Shown here: positions 20,483-29,898 of the stretch, piece by piece
Layout of the letters: each line of letters opens with the position of its first letter
Numbering within the stretch: position 1 is the stretch's first letter
Assembly (NCBI RefSeq): GCF_026262505.1
Contig: NC_067207.1
Location: 34,564,082-34,628,081 of the forward strand
Direction of reading: 5' to 3'
DNA length: 64,000 bases
Origin: Trichomonas vaginalis G3
Taxonomy: Eukaryota > Parabasalia > Trichomonadida > Trichomonadidae
The notes under the pieces: model-generated
Databases searched by the model: none
What the model saw: the letters and a program-made list of their open reading frames with translations, nothing else
What the model was told of the DNA's origin: nothing
Program-made: the position numbers and the translations under genes

Positions 20483-22075
20483 ATGGATAACGCAGATTTA
20501 GAAAATTTAATTGATGATTTAGTACTTTATCAAAATTTTCTTAATTATTATGAATTAAAATCATATCTCCAAAAACATAATAACAATATAACGGGTGATG
20601 ATATGGATTATTATTATCCGTATTATAAAAATGAAATTTTGAAATATCATGATAAAGTAATTTCTAAAATTAAAGACAAAATTAAAAATAATGAATATAC
20701 AAAGGGAAAAACTAAATCACAACTTAAACAATTGAAAGATTTCAAAAATAAAGTATTAACAGAAGAAGATATTGATGAATTATATAAATTATATAATCCT
20801 GAGCCGCAAAAGCCAAAGGAACAAAAGCCAAAGAAGAAAAAGCCGAAAACAACACCAAAAGAGAAAGTAGCAAATGTTCAACAGCTAAAGGTGCAAAACG
20901 CCCAGGTCCTTCAGACCATAAATGATGCACAAGCTTTAATTTATGATTCATTAGTTAAACCATATTCAGCCCGACTTTTAAATGAAGATCAACTTTTGGA
21001 ATTCATCCTTCAACATAAACTCGAAGCGGGAAAGTATATCAAACCTTTATATACAGCATATTTAAAACAAATGAATAGAATACATCCAGAATTAATGAAA
21101 GGAAAATCAACAACAAAAACTTCATCATCCAAAATCAAAGCAGATAAAATTAAATCACTTGCAATACCAAAACCTCCAACAGTAGTACCTCCTCCTCCTT
21201 CAGTTAATCCTTCATCATTCACTTTATTATATCCATTTCAAACATTAAAGAAGCAAAAAGATTTTAAAAAGGATTTCAAAATATTAAATAAACCAACTGA
21301 CCCAAAAATTCAACCGTTAAAGGAAAAATTTAGTCGCCCTTCATTTGCACCATATCCATATTCATACGAAATCAATCATTTAGAATCTTCAAAAGGAAAC
21401 GTTACTTATTTATTTGCCATTAACATTAACACTAGATATTTATATTGCATTCCAGTGAAAGGGAAAACAGAACAGGAAACAAGAAGAGCTATTCAATACT
21501 TACTAGATCATGAAAGAGTAGATAATATAAGGGGTGATGGTGATAAAGGATTTCAGGCAGCTATGGCTCATTATTTCCCACAAATTAATTTTTACTTCTC
21601 ATCTTCTCCATATACGTTTCATAATAAAATAGTTGATGCGGTAATGAGAACTCTTAGAGATGCGTTAGGAGTTAACGGTCAGATATACTGGGATGGAAAT
21701 CATGACTCCATCATACAGCAGTTAGTATATTATTACAATAATACATGGCATAGAACTATAAACATGAAACCAGTGGAAATGAAAAATGATATTTCAAAAG
21801 AATGGGAATATATTAGAAAGCAAATGGAAAGGTTAAATGATGTTAAACGTGAACAAATTAATTCGGGGCTCATGAATTTTAAACAAGGGGATAAAGTTTT
21901 GATTCAACTTGATTATGGAAAAACTAATAAATCAATGCCAAAAAGAAGACGAAGATTTGACACAATAGCTGAATTTGTTAGATATATTAACGGCAATGCA
22001 TTAGTTGAAGTTGACAATAAATTAATAGAAATTCCGATTTATTTTATTACTCCATTATATTTAAATAATATTTAA
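20483..22075 (+). CDS. retroviral-type integrase of Polinton A
   Basis: 530 residues. Residues 1-110 are helical and charged, with a Pro/Lys run (PEPQKPKEQKPKKKKPK). Residues 240-260 are Pro-rich. The rve-type catalytic fold begins near residue 300: LFAININTRYLYCIPVKGK, then NIRGDGDKGFQAA, then HNKIVDAVMRTLRDALG and YYNNTWHRTI, and a basic beta-rich C-terminal part (KVLIQLDYGKTNKSMPKRRR) like the SH3/chromo-type tails of integrases. It would insert the element into host DNA. It is much longer at the N-terminus than the integrase of element B. A paired GC hairpin (20890-20917) is read through in frame as VQNAQVLQT. Confidence 0.75.
   Translation: MDNADLENLIDDLVLYQNFLNYYELKSYLQKHNNNITGDDMDYYYPYYKNEILKYHDKVISKIKDKIKNNEYTKGKTKSQLKQLKDFKNKVLTEEDIDELYKLYNPEPQKPKEQKPKKKKPKTTPKEKVANVQQLKVQNAQVLQTINDAQALIYDSLVKPYSARLLNEDQLLEFILQHKLEAGKYIKPLYTAYLKQMNRIHPELMKGKSTTKTSSSKIKADKIKSLAIPKPPTVVPPPPSVNPSSFTLLYPFQTLKKQKDFKKDFKILNKPTDPKIQPLKEKFSRPSFAPYPYSYEINHLESSKGNVTYLFAININTRYLYCIPVKGKTEQETRRAIQYLLDHERVDNIRGDGDKGFQAAMAHYFPQINFYFSSSPYTFHNKIVDAVMRTLRDALGVNGQIYWDGNHDSIIQQLVYYYNNTWHRTINMKPVEMKNDISKEWEYIRKQMERLNDVKREQINSGLMNFKQGDKVLIQLDYGKTNKSMPKRRRRFDTIAEFVRYINGNALVEVDNKLIEIPIYFITPLYLNNI
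20890..20917. repeat. paired GC hairpins in the Polinton A integrase gene
   Basis: GGTG-CAAAA-CGCC then GGTC-CTTCA-GACC. The same pair occurs inverted at 27885-27912 in the fibre gene, although the two proteins are otherwise unrelated. Confidence 0.8.
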
Positions 22076-22094
22076 TTTTTTTATTTCGTAAGAA

Positions 22095-22415
22095 ATGAGT
22101 GACAACAAAGCAGCCAAGAGTCCTGATTCAATTAAGATTCAGAGTCCAGACAATGAATATAAAAAGAAACTAAACAGAATTAAATCAAAAATATGCTATT
22201 ACAAAAAGAAGCCGCAATGCGGTGGGGCTGATGCCCATAAAACTAAAGTAATTGAAAACGATAAAGAGAGGAAAGAAATAATCGAAAAATTAGAAACTTA
22301 CCGTTCAATCCTTAAACTGAGTGAAGCAAAAATAAAAGAATTTAATAGAATAAATAAATTGATTGGAAGAGATGAATTTAATAAAGATGAATTTTTAAAC
22401 TCAATCCAAATTTAA
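22095..22415 (+). CDS. Polinton A small basic hypothetical protein
   Basis: 106 residues, Lys-rich, with helical C-terminal half. The middle PQCGGADAH is encoded by a GC-rich paired hairpin at 22212-22236 that stands out from the AT-rich flanks. A T-rich leader precedes the ATG. Function unknown. Confidence 0.5.
   Translation: MSDNKAAKSPDSIKIQSPDNEYKKKLNRIKSKICYYKKKPQCGGADAHKTKVIENDKERKEIIEKLETYRSILKLSEAKIKEFNRINKLIGRDEFNKDEFLNSIQI
22212..22236. repeat. paired GC hairpins in a small Polinton A gene
   Basis: CCGC-AAT-GCGG (22212-22222) and GGGC-TGAT-GCCC (22225-22236), two bases apart. Confidence 0.78.
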
Positions 22416-22445
22416 TTTTTATTCCTCTTCGACAACGTCTCGAAT

Positions 22446-22775
22446 AACTGATGGTGTCACCACGTCACCATGTGTCACCTGGTTAATTAACTTCTCTTAA
22501 AATTACTAACAGCATGACATTTTGACAACAGGTACGAAAGGAGGAAGGCATTTATGAATTATTTTTGAAGAACTGATGGTGTCACCACGTCACCATGTGT
22601 CACCTGGTTAATTAACTTCTCTTAAAATTACTAACAGCATGACATTTTGACAACAGGTACGAAAGGAGGAAGGCATTTATGAATTATTTTTGAAGAACTG
22701 ATGGTGTCACCACGTGTCACCTGGTTAATTAACTTCTCTTAAAATTACTGACAACATGACATTTTGACATCACAG
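22446..22775 (+). repeat. three 125-bp direct repeats, left arm of a cassette
   Basis: Units start at 22446, 22571 and 22696 with AACTGATGGTGTCACCACGT. Each holds several TCACC units (GGTGTCACC, CACGTCACC, TGTGTCACC), then GGTTAATTAACTTCT and CATGACATTTTGACA. The third is shorter. Inverted versions lie at 25140-25384, on the other side of the primase-helicase gene. Confidence 0.9.
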
Positions 22776-22809
22776 CAGGATTAATGCAAAAATAAATTCA
22801 AATCATACT

Positions 22810-25083
22810 TTATAAAGCTTCATTATCGTTTGGTTCAACCTGTTTATATAATCCTTTCATTTCTTCTTTCAAAACATAACACCATATTTGTTTACCATCT
22901 ATTCTTCTCTGTTTCCTATCACATTTATCCTTAATGCTCATTTGGAAATTCTTGTCTTTCATGTCTGATGGTTTGCAGAATAGAGCATTTTTACACGTCA
23001 TACCTGCACACAATTCATCATAATGTGTATTTATCCATTCATCTAAAGGATTTGTTGATAATTCAATTAAATCTTGTTTGGCTTCAGTCATCGGTATGAT
23101 TCGTACATTAAATGATGAAAGGTCATATTGCATAAAATATGTTAGTAAATTATCATAAAATTCCTTAGTGCATGAATCCATTAAATTCTTGAAGTAATCA
23201 AATTGACCCTTGAATTTACCATTAACTCTTAAAACTACGTATCTTCTGTCTCCAACTTCAATTTTGACAGGGTAAACGTTATTAGTTACCAAAATGAAAT
23301 TGGCAACATTCTGAGCAGTTCTTCTGGGTTGATTCTTTTCATTAATTCTAATTTGATTATCCGTAATAATTGATTTCAAAGCGTTGAAGTTTGCGAGTCT
23401 ATCTTCACCAACATTCTTGAGTTCATTAAGTACAAGAAACATTTTATTCTCAACTACTGAATTGAAATTACCCGTTAGCTCACTTATTTCAGTAATGTTT
23501 TTACATGAATAACCGGCGAGAAGTTCAGAAATAATGTCTGTAAATCTGTTTTTACCTGTTCCCTGAAGTCCTTTCAAAATAATTGCTGTTTCATTCTTGA
23601 TTCCTGGATGTTGAATCATTGATGAAATCCAGCCGAGAAGGTATTTATACACTTCATCGTTATTATCACAAATGGCTTCTTTAATGAAATTCATAAACAT
23701 CTCAATTTTTGAGTAATCTGGTTTTTCGAGAATGTTGTATTTATAACCTTGAAACGTTGAGAAAACATCTGGAGAATCAGATTTAAAGCAAACACCCTTA
23801 ACGGTTAATGTGGATAATTGATTTAGTAGTACATCCCATGCTGTTATTGTTTTACCTTCTTCTTTAAATAATTTAATCATTTTAAGTGACTCTTTCATGT
23901 TTGATTGAAGAACGAATGATATTTGATTCATTTTGTCGTGGATATTATAGTCCTTTTGAATGAAATATTTATTTCCACAATCTGCAAAACGGATTACACG
24001 TGATAAATCCTCTATTACTTCAGAACTGTTTTTATACTGATGATTTTCAGCCTTGCGTCTAATATCTGTTATCAAGAATGAATCATCAAGTTTTATATCA
24101 AATGTTATTTTTGGCTTACATAATAAAGGCAAAACGTATTCATCATAATATTCCTTTTGATACAGTTTTAGAATCTTCATTAAAACAAATGGAGAAGTCA
24201 TTAAATGTGCATATCTACTACGTGCTTTTTCAAAATTACTTTTTGCATTTTCAGTTAAGCTGCAGAAGTTATAAACGTTATCGTATGCTTCATTAATCAA
24301 ATGATCCGGTAACGAATTAATTGCTTGAAACAGTGTGAATAATGTAACTTCTTTTTCTAAATTCATGTTTCCACCGTCATTATGTACTTCAAAATCACTG
24401 ATGCCATCAACTATGCTCTGGGCAAGTTTATCGTCAATGTTTACATCTTTGTTTTCATTCATGATAGTCTTTATTTCTTCGTTCTTCTGTTCAACTCTTA
24501 CCTTAATATTCAAATCATTTAATATATCATTCACTGTTCTAGTTAATGTTGAATCATAACTTCCACGAATGAATGAGTATGTTTTTATTGGTTCTGTTGC
24601 ATTCTTGCGAACTCTTGAATCAGCCATAACTACTAAAGAACGCTTTGAATCATCCATTGAAGTCATGATATCGATATCATAATCATTGCAGGAATAACAT
24701 TTAATCATTCTGTTCGAAACTGCATAGAAGAAATTAGTGTTACAATAAATGTGAAGACCTCCTGAAGCGGTTTTAACAATAACATCTTTATCCGAAAGTT
24801 TTGATAAAATATCTTTTCTAACTGTTTCTTTAAGTTCATCATTGTACGATTTATTGATATCAACATCTATAATCGTTAAATTTGAAATTTTATTTACTAA
24901 TAAAGCCATACCAGTTTTCCTTCCTCTTCCTCCATCGTGTTTGAGGTAGTTATGTAAATCAATCTTGTTTTCACCAATTCTTTCGTTGAGGGTTTTAGTT
25001 TCTGCCGTAACTAATTCCTCAGCTAATGAATCAATAACTTTTTCATCAGAAACGATATAGTTGCTGTTGTTTGTTGCTGTCAT
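22810..25083 (-). CDS. primase-superfamily 3 helicase fusion of Polinton A
   Basis: 757 residues. The N-terminal third fits an archaeo-eukaryotic primase/primpol: TIIDVDIN (about 70-77), ASGGLHIYC (about 106-114) and YDIDIM (about 134-139). The C-terminal third is a superfamily 3 / D5-like helicase: Walker A LKGLQGTGKN (about 500), Walker B MFLVLNELKN (about 545) and sensor ILVTNNVYP (about 593). Such proteins start and unwind at viral or plasmid origins. The gene is flanked by inverted TCACC repeats, which could be its binding sites or the ends of a mobile cassette; both are inference. It sits on the strand opposite to the polymerase. The frame is open throughout. Confidence 0.85.
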   Translation of the reverse strand: MTATNNSNYIVSDEKVIDSLAEELVTAETKTLNERIGENKIDLHNYLKHDGGRGRKTGMALLVNKISNLTIIDVDINKSYNDELKETVRKDILSKLSDKDVIVKTASGGLHIYCNTNFFYAVSNRMIKCYSCNDYDIDIMTSMDDSKRSLVVMADSRVRKNATEPIKTYSFIRGSYDSTLTRTVNDILNDLNIKVRVEQKNEEIKTIMNENKDVNIDDKLAQSIVDGISDFEVHNDGGNMNLEKEVTLFTLFQAINSLPDHLINEAYDNVYNFCSLTENAKSNFEKARSRYAHLMTSPFVLMKILKLYQKEYYDEYVLPLLCKPKITFDIKLDDSFLITDIRRKAENHQYKNSSEVIEDLSRVIRFADCGNKYFIQKDYNIHDKMNQISFVLQSNMKESLKMIKLFKEEGKTITAWDVLLNQLSTLTVKGVCFKSDSPDVFSTFQGYKYNILEKPDYSKIEMFMNFIKEAICDNNDEVYKYLLGWISSMIQHPGIKNETAIILKGLQGTGKNRFTDIISELLAGYSCKNITEISELTGNFNSVVENKMFLVLNELKNVGEDRLANFNALKSIITDNQIRINEKNQPRRTAQNVANFILVTNNVYPVKIEVGDRRYVVLRVNGKFKGQFDYFKNLMDSCTKEFYDNLLTYFMQYDLSSFNVRIIPMTEAKQDLIELSTNPLDEWINTHYDELCAGMTCKNALFCKPSDMKDKNFQMSIKDKCDRKQRRIDGKQIWCYVLKEEMKGLYKQVEPNDNEAL

Positions 25084-25108
25084 TTATATAGGAATAAAAA
25101 ATAAAAAT
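25084..25108 (-). promoter_or_regulatory. T-rich upstream motif of the primase-helicase gene
   Basis: Read on the minus strand, TTTTTATTCCTATATAA leads straight into the ATG, the same layout as upstream of other element genes. Confidence 0.45.
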
Positions 25109-25139
25109 AATTTTAAAACTAACTTTATTTTTGGACTGC

Positions 25140-25384
25140 ATCAAATTTCCAGGACTGTTGTCAAAATGTCATGCTGTCATCATTTTTTAAAGAAGTTAAT
25201 TAACCTGGTGACATGGTGACGTGGTGACACCTTCATAATTAATGAAAACATTAACGTAAACATAAACGATAAAATTTATTTCCAGGACTGTTGTCAAAAT
25301 GTCATGTTGTCACACTTTTTAAAAGAAGTTAATTAACCTGATGACACATGGTGACGTGGTGACACCATCAGTTATTCAAAAATA
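25140..25384 (-). repeat. two inverted copies of the TCACC repeat, right arm of a cassette
   Basis: Copies begin at about 25149 and 25283 with CCAGGACTGTTGTCAAAATG and end in GGTGACGTGGTGACACC. They are the reverse complement of the units at 22446-22775, so the primase-helicase gene lies between inverted repeats. Confidence 0.88.
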
Positions 25385-25488
25385 ATTAATTATTGAATAA
25401 CCTAAAAACCATTAACGATAAAATATATTTCTACAGTTCATCCATTACTTCATTACCTAATTAATTACAGACATAAAATATATTTAGT

Positions 25489-25776
25489 TCATAAAAATTT
25501 TTTGATTAATTTTGGCTTATTTTTATTCTTCCAGTAATCCTTTTCGAGTTCCGATAAATGTGTGGGGTTCGATTCTCTCAAATTTCTAGAAGGAATTTTA
25601 TCATCCACACATCCTTCATAAATGACAGTGTATTCATCTTTAACCTGATGAACTATATTTTCATCATAAAATCTCTTAATTTCTGTTCTATCATTAAATC
25701 CCGCATTCTTTGCAGCTTCATAGAATTTTTTAAATGACCTCCACGGTGATGATTCGAATACTTCTTTTAAACTCAT
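25489..25776 (-). CDS. short integrase-related open frame in Polinton A
   Basis: 95 residues. It begins MSLKEVFESSPWRSFKKF, closely matching the start of the element B integrase at 49681, and its C-terminal half (RNLRESNPTHLSELEKDYWK) matches the end of that protein. It lacks a catalytic core. It is a remnant of, or a small protein derived from, a B-type integrase gene. A T-rich leader precedes the ATG. Confidence 0.55.
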   Translation of the reverse strand: MSLKEVFESSPWRSFKKFYEAAKNAGFNDRTEIKRFYDENIVHQVKDEYTVIYEGCVDDKIPSRNLRESNPTHLSELEKDYWKNKNKPKLIKKFL

Positions 25777-25795
25777 TTATGTAAAAATAAAGATT

Positions 25796-26446
25796 TTATT
25801 CAAGACGGTACCATGCAAATACAGTCATAAATGGTGGCATGTAATCTTCACCCGAGCCTGTTGGATTTGTTGTGAAAGTGTGTGAATGATTTCCTCCTGG
25901 TTCAGTTGGTCGAAAAGTCTTTTTTGTTGAATCGTTATAAACTGGAGATAAAACATCATGACCGGCTTCATAGTCTGAGTTGTATAATGGGTGGTCTCTT
26001 AATGAGTGTATATGGTCGCCAGAAAAGTTTGTAGTTCCTGTATGCTTATGCGGCGGAAGGTTTGCTTCTTTAATTTTCTTTGAACCACCTGTTTGCTTTG
26101 AAGAGTTAGCACAATAGAGGAAACGATTGGTTATTTGTTGCCATGTACCGAAACCGAATACATCAGCTGGATTTGTTGAATTCATTGATGTATATATTGA
26201 ACCAATGGGGTAAATCATCTCAAGAATTGTATTTAATCCATTATGAATATTGAATTTATTATATAATATTGAAACTGGGTGAGTATTTAAAACTGGTCTT
26301 GTTATCAATATTAACGTATTATTTTTGAAAATTGCTTTTCTAACATCTTGGAATTTTGTGATTTCAGACCAGTTTCTTCCATCATTACTGATATTTACTA
26401 AATCACCACATCCTAAAGCGATGAAATACCCATCAATATAAAACAA
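25796..26446 (-). CDS. phage tail-collar/fibre tip-like protein, Polinton A
   Basis: 216 residues. The second half reads YPIGSIYTSMNSTNPADVFG, FGTWQQITNRFLYC, then His-rich turns (PPHKHTGTT, GDHIHS, GNHSHTF) and ends GEDYMPPFMTVFAWYRLE. The P-I-G-S-I-Y...F-G-G/T-W...P-P-x-x-T-V-x-x-W pattern is a known tail-fibre or collar tip of phages, also carried by T. vaginalis Polintons. It probably forms a trimeric receptor-binding tip. Element B has a close relative at 48954-49640. Confidence 0.7.
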   Translation of the reverse strand: MFYIDGYFIALGCGDLVNISNDGRNWSEITKFQDVRKAIFKNNTLILITRPVLNTHPVSILYNKFNIHNGLNTILEMIYPIGSIYTSMNSTNPADVFGFGTWQQITNRFLYCANSSKQTGGSKKIKEANLPPHKHTGTTNFSGDHIHSLRDHPLYNSDYEAGHDVLSPVYNDSTKKTFRPTEPGGNHSHTFTTNPTGSGEDYMPPFMTVFAWYRLE

Positions 26447-27935
26447 ATTGCAATCTATAATTTCGAGTAAATTTTGGAGTGAATGAATAAACCAATTCCC
26501 AACTTGGTGTTTTCTCTGGATCCTGTGAAAAATCCTGTGATAAATAAATATGTCTGTTATAACTTACAAGATATGAATAGACCATACCACCTGAAACAAG
26601 AACACAAACATTTGAAGCATAACATAAAGCTTCAATGTCTCCATCAGCTTGAAAAATTTGTTCAAAACGACCAAATGGTATTGAAGATGATCTATAAATT
26701 TTATCATTTTGTAGGATAAAATACATGTTGTTAATGTAATACCACTTACTTGTATAATCGATTTCCAAATCTGATGACATCATACTAAACATATAATAAT
26801 TTATCCCATCCTCACTAATGAAAATTTGATTGACTTCATAAATTAGTACCCATTTATTATTAACGCATCTAATAGGATTATTTGGATATTTAAATTTAGC
26901 ATCTTGATTTAAATTACATTTGAACCATTGGATACAATCGAATGAATAACAAGGGCAAAAATCATCTCCAACCGTTATCATTCCCATAAATTTACCATTA
27001 TTATATTCAACATATAAAATTCTTGGCTTTCGTGTATCAGGATTCAAAACAGATGGAGTAAATGATTCATAGTTTTTAAAATCATTTGTTTTAAAATAAT
27101 AAAGCACTCCAGCTGTATAAAATAAATACGTGGTCACTCCATCGAAACATATCCATTCAAAAGAATCTATATCAAAGGTTTTATCTGATGATTTCATAAA
27201 ATTTAAAAATGGTGGAGTAAAATAGACCTCTGATTGTTTTATTTCTTCATTAACAAATGATATATCAGCTTTCTTTGCTAACTCAGTATTAATGAATGAA
27301 ATAACTTTTTCCTTATCTGCTTTCTTCTCTAACTCATTGTTAACATATGTTTTATTTGCTTTCTTCATTAACTCATCGTTAACATAAGTTTTATCTGCTT
27401 TAAGGTCTAAACATCCTGAAACCCATTCTGTATCAGCTTTAACTTTAAAAGTCTCCAATGTCCATTCATGATACCATTCAACCTTTTCTTTAATTTCATT
27501 ATCTTTTTCATCAACATAAACCAAATTTGCTTTCTTCATTAACTCACTATCCACATATTCCTTATCCACCTTCTTCATTATGTCATTTAGGAAACCTTCT
27601 ATGAATTCCTCATTTAAATTAAATCTTCCAATCTTCAAAACTTTAGGAAATGCATTTAATGCATAATATCTCTGTTCTTCTGGTGGAATTGATGTTATAT
27701 CATCCGTTATACCTTTAATTTTAGAATTCATAAATAAAATTTCTTTTATATTTGATATCACTGCACCACCTTTGCAAACGAATTCGAAATGGTCATTTTT
27801 CAATACTATCTCCAAATCTCCATATTTCAACCTTTGCGTTTGTTCTGCCGTCTTTGAATTATATGCATATATGGCGTATGTAATGGTCTGAAGGACCTGG
27901 GCGTTTTGCGCCTTAAGTTGCTGTTGTTTAATCAT
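26433..27935 (-). CDS. fibre-like protein with KADK heptad repeats, Polinton A
   Basis: 500 residues. Residues 110-230 carry repeated KKANKTYVNNEL/KKADKEKVISFI units, typical of trimeric fibre shafts in phages. After residue 240 the sequence is beta-rich with many aromatic residues, suggesting propeller-like sheets (SEDGINYYMF, STDx-like turns). The N-terminus (QQQLKAQNAQVLQT) is encoded by a paired GC hairpin shared with the integrase gene. Likely a surface or attachment protein of the particle. Confidence 0.6.
   Translation of the reverse strand: MIKQQQLKAQNAQVLQTITYAIYAYNSKTAEQTQRLKYGDLEIVLKNDHFEFVCKGGAVISNIKEILFMNSKIKGITDDITSIPPEEQRYYALNAFPKVLKIGRFNLNEEFIEGFLNDIMKKVDKEYVDSELMKKANLVYVDEKDNEIKEKVEWYHEWTLETFKVKADTEWVSGCLDLKADKTYVNDELMKKANKTYVNNELEKKADKEKVISFINTELAKKADISFVNEEIKQSEVYFTPPFLNFMKSSDKTFDIDSFEWICFDGVTTYLFYTAGVLYYFKTNDFKNYESFTPSVLNPDTRKPRILYVEYNNGKFMGMITVGDDFCPCYSFDCIQWFKCNLNQDAKFKYPNNPIRCVNNKWVLIYEVNQIFISEDGINYYMFSMMSSDLEIDYTSKWYYINNMYFILQNDKIYRSSSIPFGRFEQIFQADGDIEALCYASNVCVLVSGGMVYSYLVSYNRHIYLSQDFSQDPEKTPSWELVYSFTPKFTRNYRLQFVLY
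27885..27912. repeat. paired GC hairpins in the Polinton A fibre gene
   Basis: GGTC-TGAAG-GACC then GGCG-TTTTG-CGCC, the reverse complement of the pair at 20890-20917 apart from one base. Confidence 0.8.
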
Positions 27936-27959
27936 TTATTACGATTTAAAAATAAATAT

Positions 27960-28271
27960 TTAATCCGTTATCTCATCAGCTATTTTCTCTATTTGAAATT
28001 GCCATAATATTTCATTCATAAATTCTAAATCACAATCAAATAGGTCAGTTATTCTAAATTTAATATTTGATAAATCTTTTGAATGAAGAATAAATGAATT
28101 CCTGGATAATTGAAACGGATATGATAAAGAAAATGTGTTTAAGTTGATGGATAAAATGTTTTGTATTGATGGGTAAGAGTTAGGGTCTAATGTTTGATGT
28201 GAAAATCTCATTGGGGTATTAACTTTATCACATTTGATTAAAATGAAATTGGAACCGGTGTCAGAATACAA
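27960..28271 (-). CDS. minor capsid (penton-like) candidate fragment, Polinton A
   Basis: 103 residues. The C-terminus (SKDLSNIKFRITDLFDCDLEF) has the L-x-x-I-x-F-R-I-x-D pattern found at the end of Polinton minor capsid proteins, and matches the 115-residue protein of element B (HNLKDMQFRLVDFQGEPVEL). Assigned by this resemblance and by position near the capsid genes. Confidence 0.5.
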   Translation of the reverse strand: MYSDTGSNFILIKCDKVNTPMRFSHQTLDPNSYPSIQNILSINLNTFSLSYPFQLSRNSFILHSKDLSNIKFRITDLFDCDLEFMNEILWQFQIEKIADEITD

Positions 28272-28699
28272 AACATCCCAACATCTTTTTCAAAATTTAA
28301 TATCCCCAACAATGAACGAAGATGAGGAGTACAAAATTTAATTTTCAGCGGAAATTTAATAAGGTTATTTATTTCATCAAGTTCAAAAAGTTTATCAGAT
28401 TTTGATTTAAAATTTTCTTCATACCATACGATAAATGATTCATTTAAATAACTTAAAATCATGTTAATATCCCATTTCGCTATCACATTATTTATATACA
28501 TATCATACGTTTTTTCATGGTCTACGACCCCGCCGCTATGCGGCTCATGGTCATCTTTAATAAATGATATATAATCTGAGGGGTCTAAAAGAATGGGATT
28601 AAATTTACCACTCACAGAAACGAGAGTAACATTATAAATTCCGCTAACTGTTAAATTTAATTCACAGTTATTATTCGAAATAATATTGATAATTGACAT
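28238..28699 (-). CDS. minor capsid-like N-terminal region, Polinton A
   Basis: 153 residues, beta-rich. It lies directly before the penton-like frame at 27960, in the same place as the 139-residue protein of element B (45863-46282). Its EPHSGGVVDH segment is encoded by a GC hairpin at 28526-28552. Penton-like role is inference. Confidence 0.45.
   Translation of the reverse strand: MSIINIISNNNCELNLTVSGIYNVTLVSVSGKFNPILLDPSDYISFIKDDHEPHSGGVVDHEKTYDMYINNVIAKWDINMILSYLNESFIVWYEENFKSKSDKLFELDEINNLIKFPLKIKFCTPHLRSLLGILNFEKDVGMFCILTPVPISF
28526..28552. repeat. nested GC hairpin in the Polinton A minor capsid-like gene
   Basis: GCCGC-TAT-GCGGC (28532-28544) inside GACC (28526-28529) and GGTC (28549-28552). 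Confidence 0.78.
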
Positions 28700-28719
28700 T
28701 TTTTATTACGATTAAAAAT

Positions 28720-29193
28720 ATGGTAAAGCGTTATTTTCCAGTGATAAATAAAACTAGAATAAGATTACCTCAAGAATTCATAAATTCAACGAATAAGAAA
28801 TTCATTCATGTTATAAATTTTAGTGTTTTCAGAAAATATGAGTCAGTGTCATATTCATCAACAGGTTATATTTCACTTCATTCAAATTTAGTTCAATCAA
28901 ACCCATATAATGACCATTTCATAAGATTTTCAGATGGTATTAAAAATGTAATTGATAGATTAAAATATGAACAGATTGACAATATCGAATTTGTGGAATT
29001 TTGGTTTAAATATCCCGATGGAAAAAAGATTGAAGTTAAAGATAAAGCTGATACTATAACAAAAACAATTACAATGACCGATCCGGATAGTGGGGAACAA
29101 AAAGAAATAAAACAAACGATAGAAACTGGTGAAAGGTCAATTATTATTGATTATGATTTCAAAGGATTATTATTCGATAATGTTAATGCTTGA
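28720..29193 (+). CDS. Polinton A hypothetical beta-rich protein
   Basis: 157 residues from the ATG at 28720, chosen because the T-rich leader TTTTTTATTACGATTAAAAA precedes it. It contains FWFKYPDGKKIEVKDKAD and ends ERSIIIDYDFKGLLFDN. Strand-rich, with a Lys/Thr-rich middle. Divergent from the minor capsid candidate. Could be a minor structural protein; family unknown. Confidence 0.5.
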   Translation: MVKRYFPVINKTRIRLPQEFINSTNKKFIHVINFSVFRKYESVSYSSTGYISLHSNLVQSNPYNDHFIRFSDGIKNVIDRLKYEQIDNIEFVEFWFKYPDGKKIEVKDKADTITKTITMTDPDSGEQKEIKQTIETGERSIIIDYDFKGLLFDNVNA

Positions 29194-29196
29194 ATA

Positions 29197-29538
29197 TTAA
29201 ATAGCCTTAACAAAGAATTTTTCAAGTGATATTTTATATTCATCAACTATTTTATTATAAATATCATTATATGTTAAATGAAGTTCAGTTGTTGTTCCGT
29301 TCTTTGATATCTTAATTGTGCTAATATCCTTTATAGGATTTATTTTTGCAACTGTTCCGCAGCATGAAACCTCATCATCTATGAAAAATTGAATCTTAAC
29401 GTCTGAATCTTGAACATCACAAAGAATGGCGATAATGTGAATTAATGATTCATAAGGTAAAATAATTAAACCAGATTGATCAATTAAATTTATTATTGAA
29501 TCATAATTATTAATTATTATATCACGGTAAATTTTCAT
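29197..29538 (-). CDS. conserved CCG-motif protein, Polinton A copy
   Basis: 113 residues. Its C-terminal half (FIDDEVSCCGTVAKIN, then a DISTIKISKNGTTTEL strand, DEYKISLEKFFV) aligns with the element B protein at 44980-45255 (LDPEIECCGQTPLFMK, NIRIIETPGTTGVEF, TDYKLCLKYVLV). The Asp-x-Glu-h-x-Cys-Cys-Gly core is the shared mark. Function unknown. Confidence 0.6.
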   Translation of the reverse strand: MKIYRDIIINNYDSIINLIDQSGLIILPYESLIHIIAILCDVQDSDVKIQFFIDDEVSCCGTVAKINPIKDISTIKISKNGTTTELHLTYNDIYNKIVDEYKISLEKFFVKAI

Positions 29539-29555
29539 TAATTCAGAATTAATGT

Positions 29556-29867
29556 CTATTTTATATGGGTTCTCGATGTTTGATGAAAGAGGCGGGGGTA
29601 TGTTGGATAAGTGGGAATTTCAACAGGTTCTTTACCGGGTTCAGATAAAATGATTGGGTCTCCATTCTCATGGTTTTCTTCATTCTCCTCATTCTTCGGT
29701 AAGTCACGAGTTAATAAATTTGGTTGAGTTGCTGACCTTGTTAATTCAGGGCTAACATTAACTTTAACATTTTGAATAATTCGTGATTTATCATCATTTA
29801 CGTTATAACCAACCGTAATCTCTGCTTTTGCGTTAGTGTTCTTTTGACTAGTGAAACGTCTTCTCAT
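29556..29867 (-). CDS. Polinton A small basic/Pro-rich protein
   Basis: 103 residues, starting MRRRFTSQKN, with an acidic EENEENHENGD linker and a Pro/Tyr-rich tail (PVEIPTYPTYPRLF). Its place next to the CCG protein matches a MRSKSILAGAV start at 44636 in element B. Possibly a core or scaffold protein; inference. Confidence 0.5.
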   Translation of the reverse strand: MRRRFTSQKNTNAKAEITVGYNVNDDKSRIIQNVKVNVSPELTRSATQPNLLTRDLPKNEENEENHENGDPIILSEPGKEPVEIPTYPTYPRLFHQTSRTHIK

Positions 29868-29898
29868 TTATAATCGAATAAAAAATATATTTAAACTT

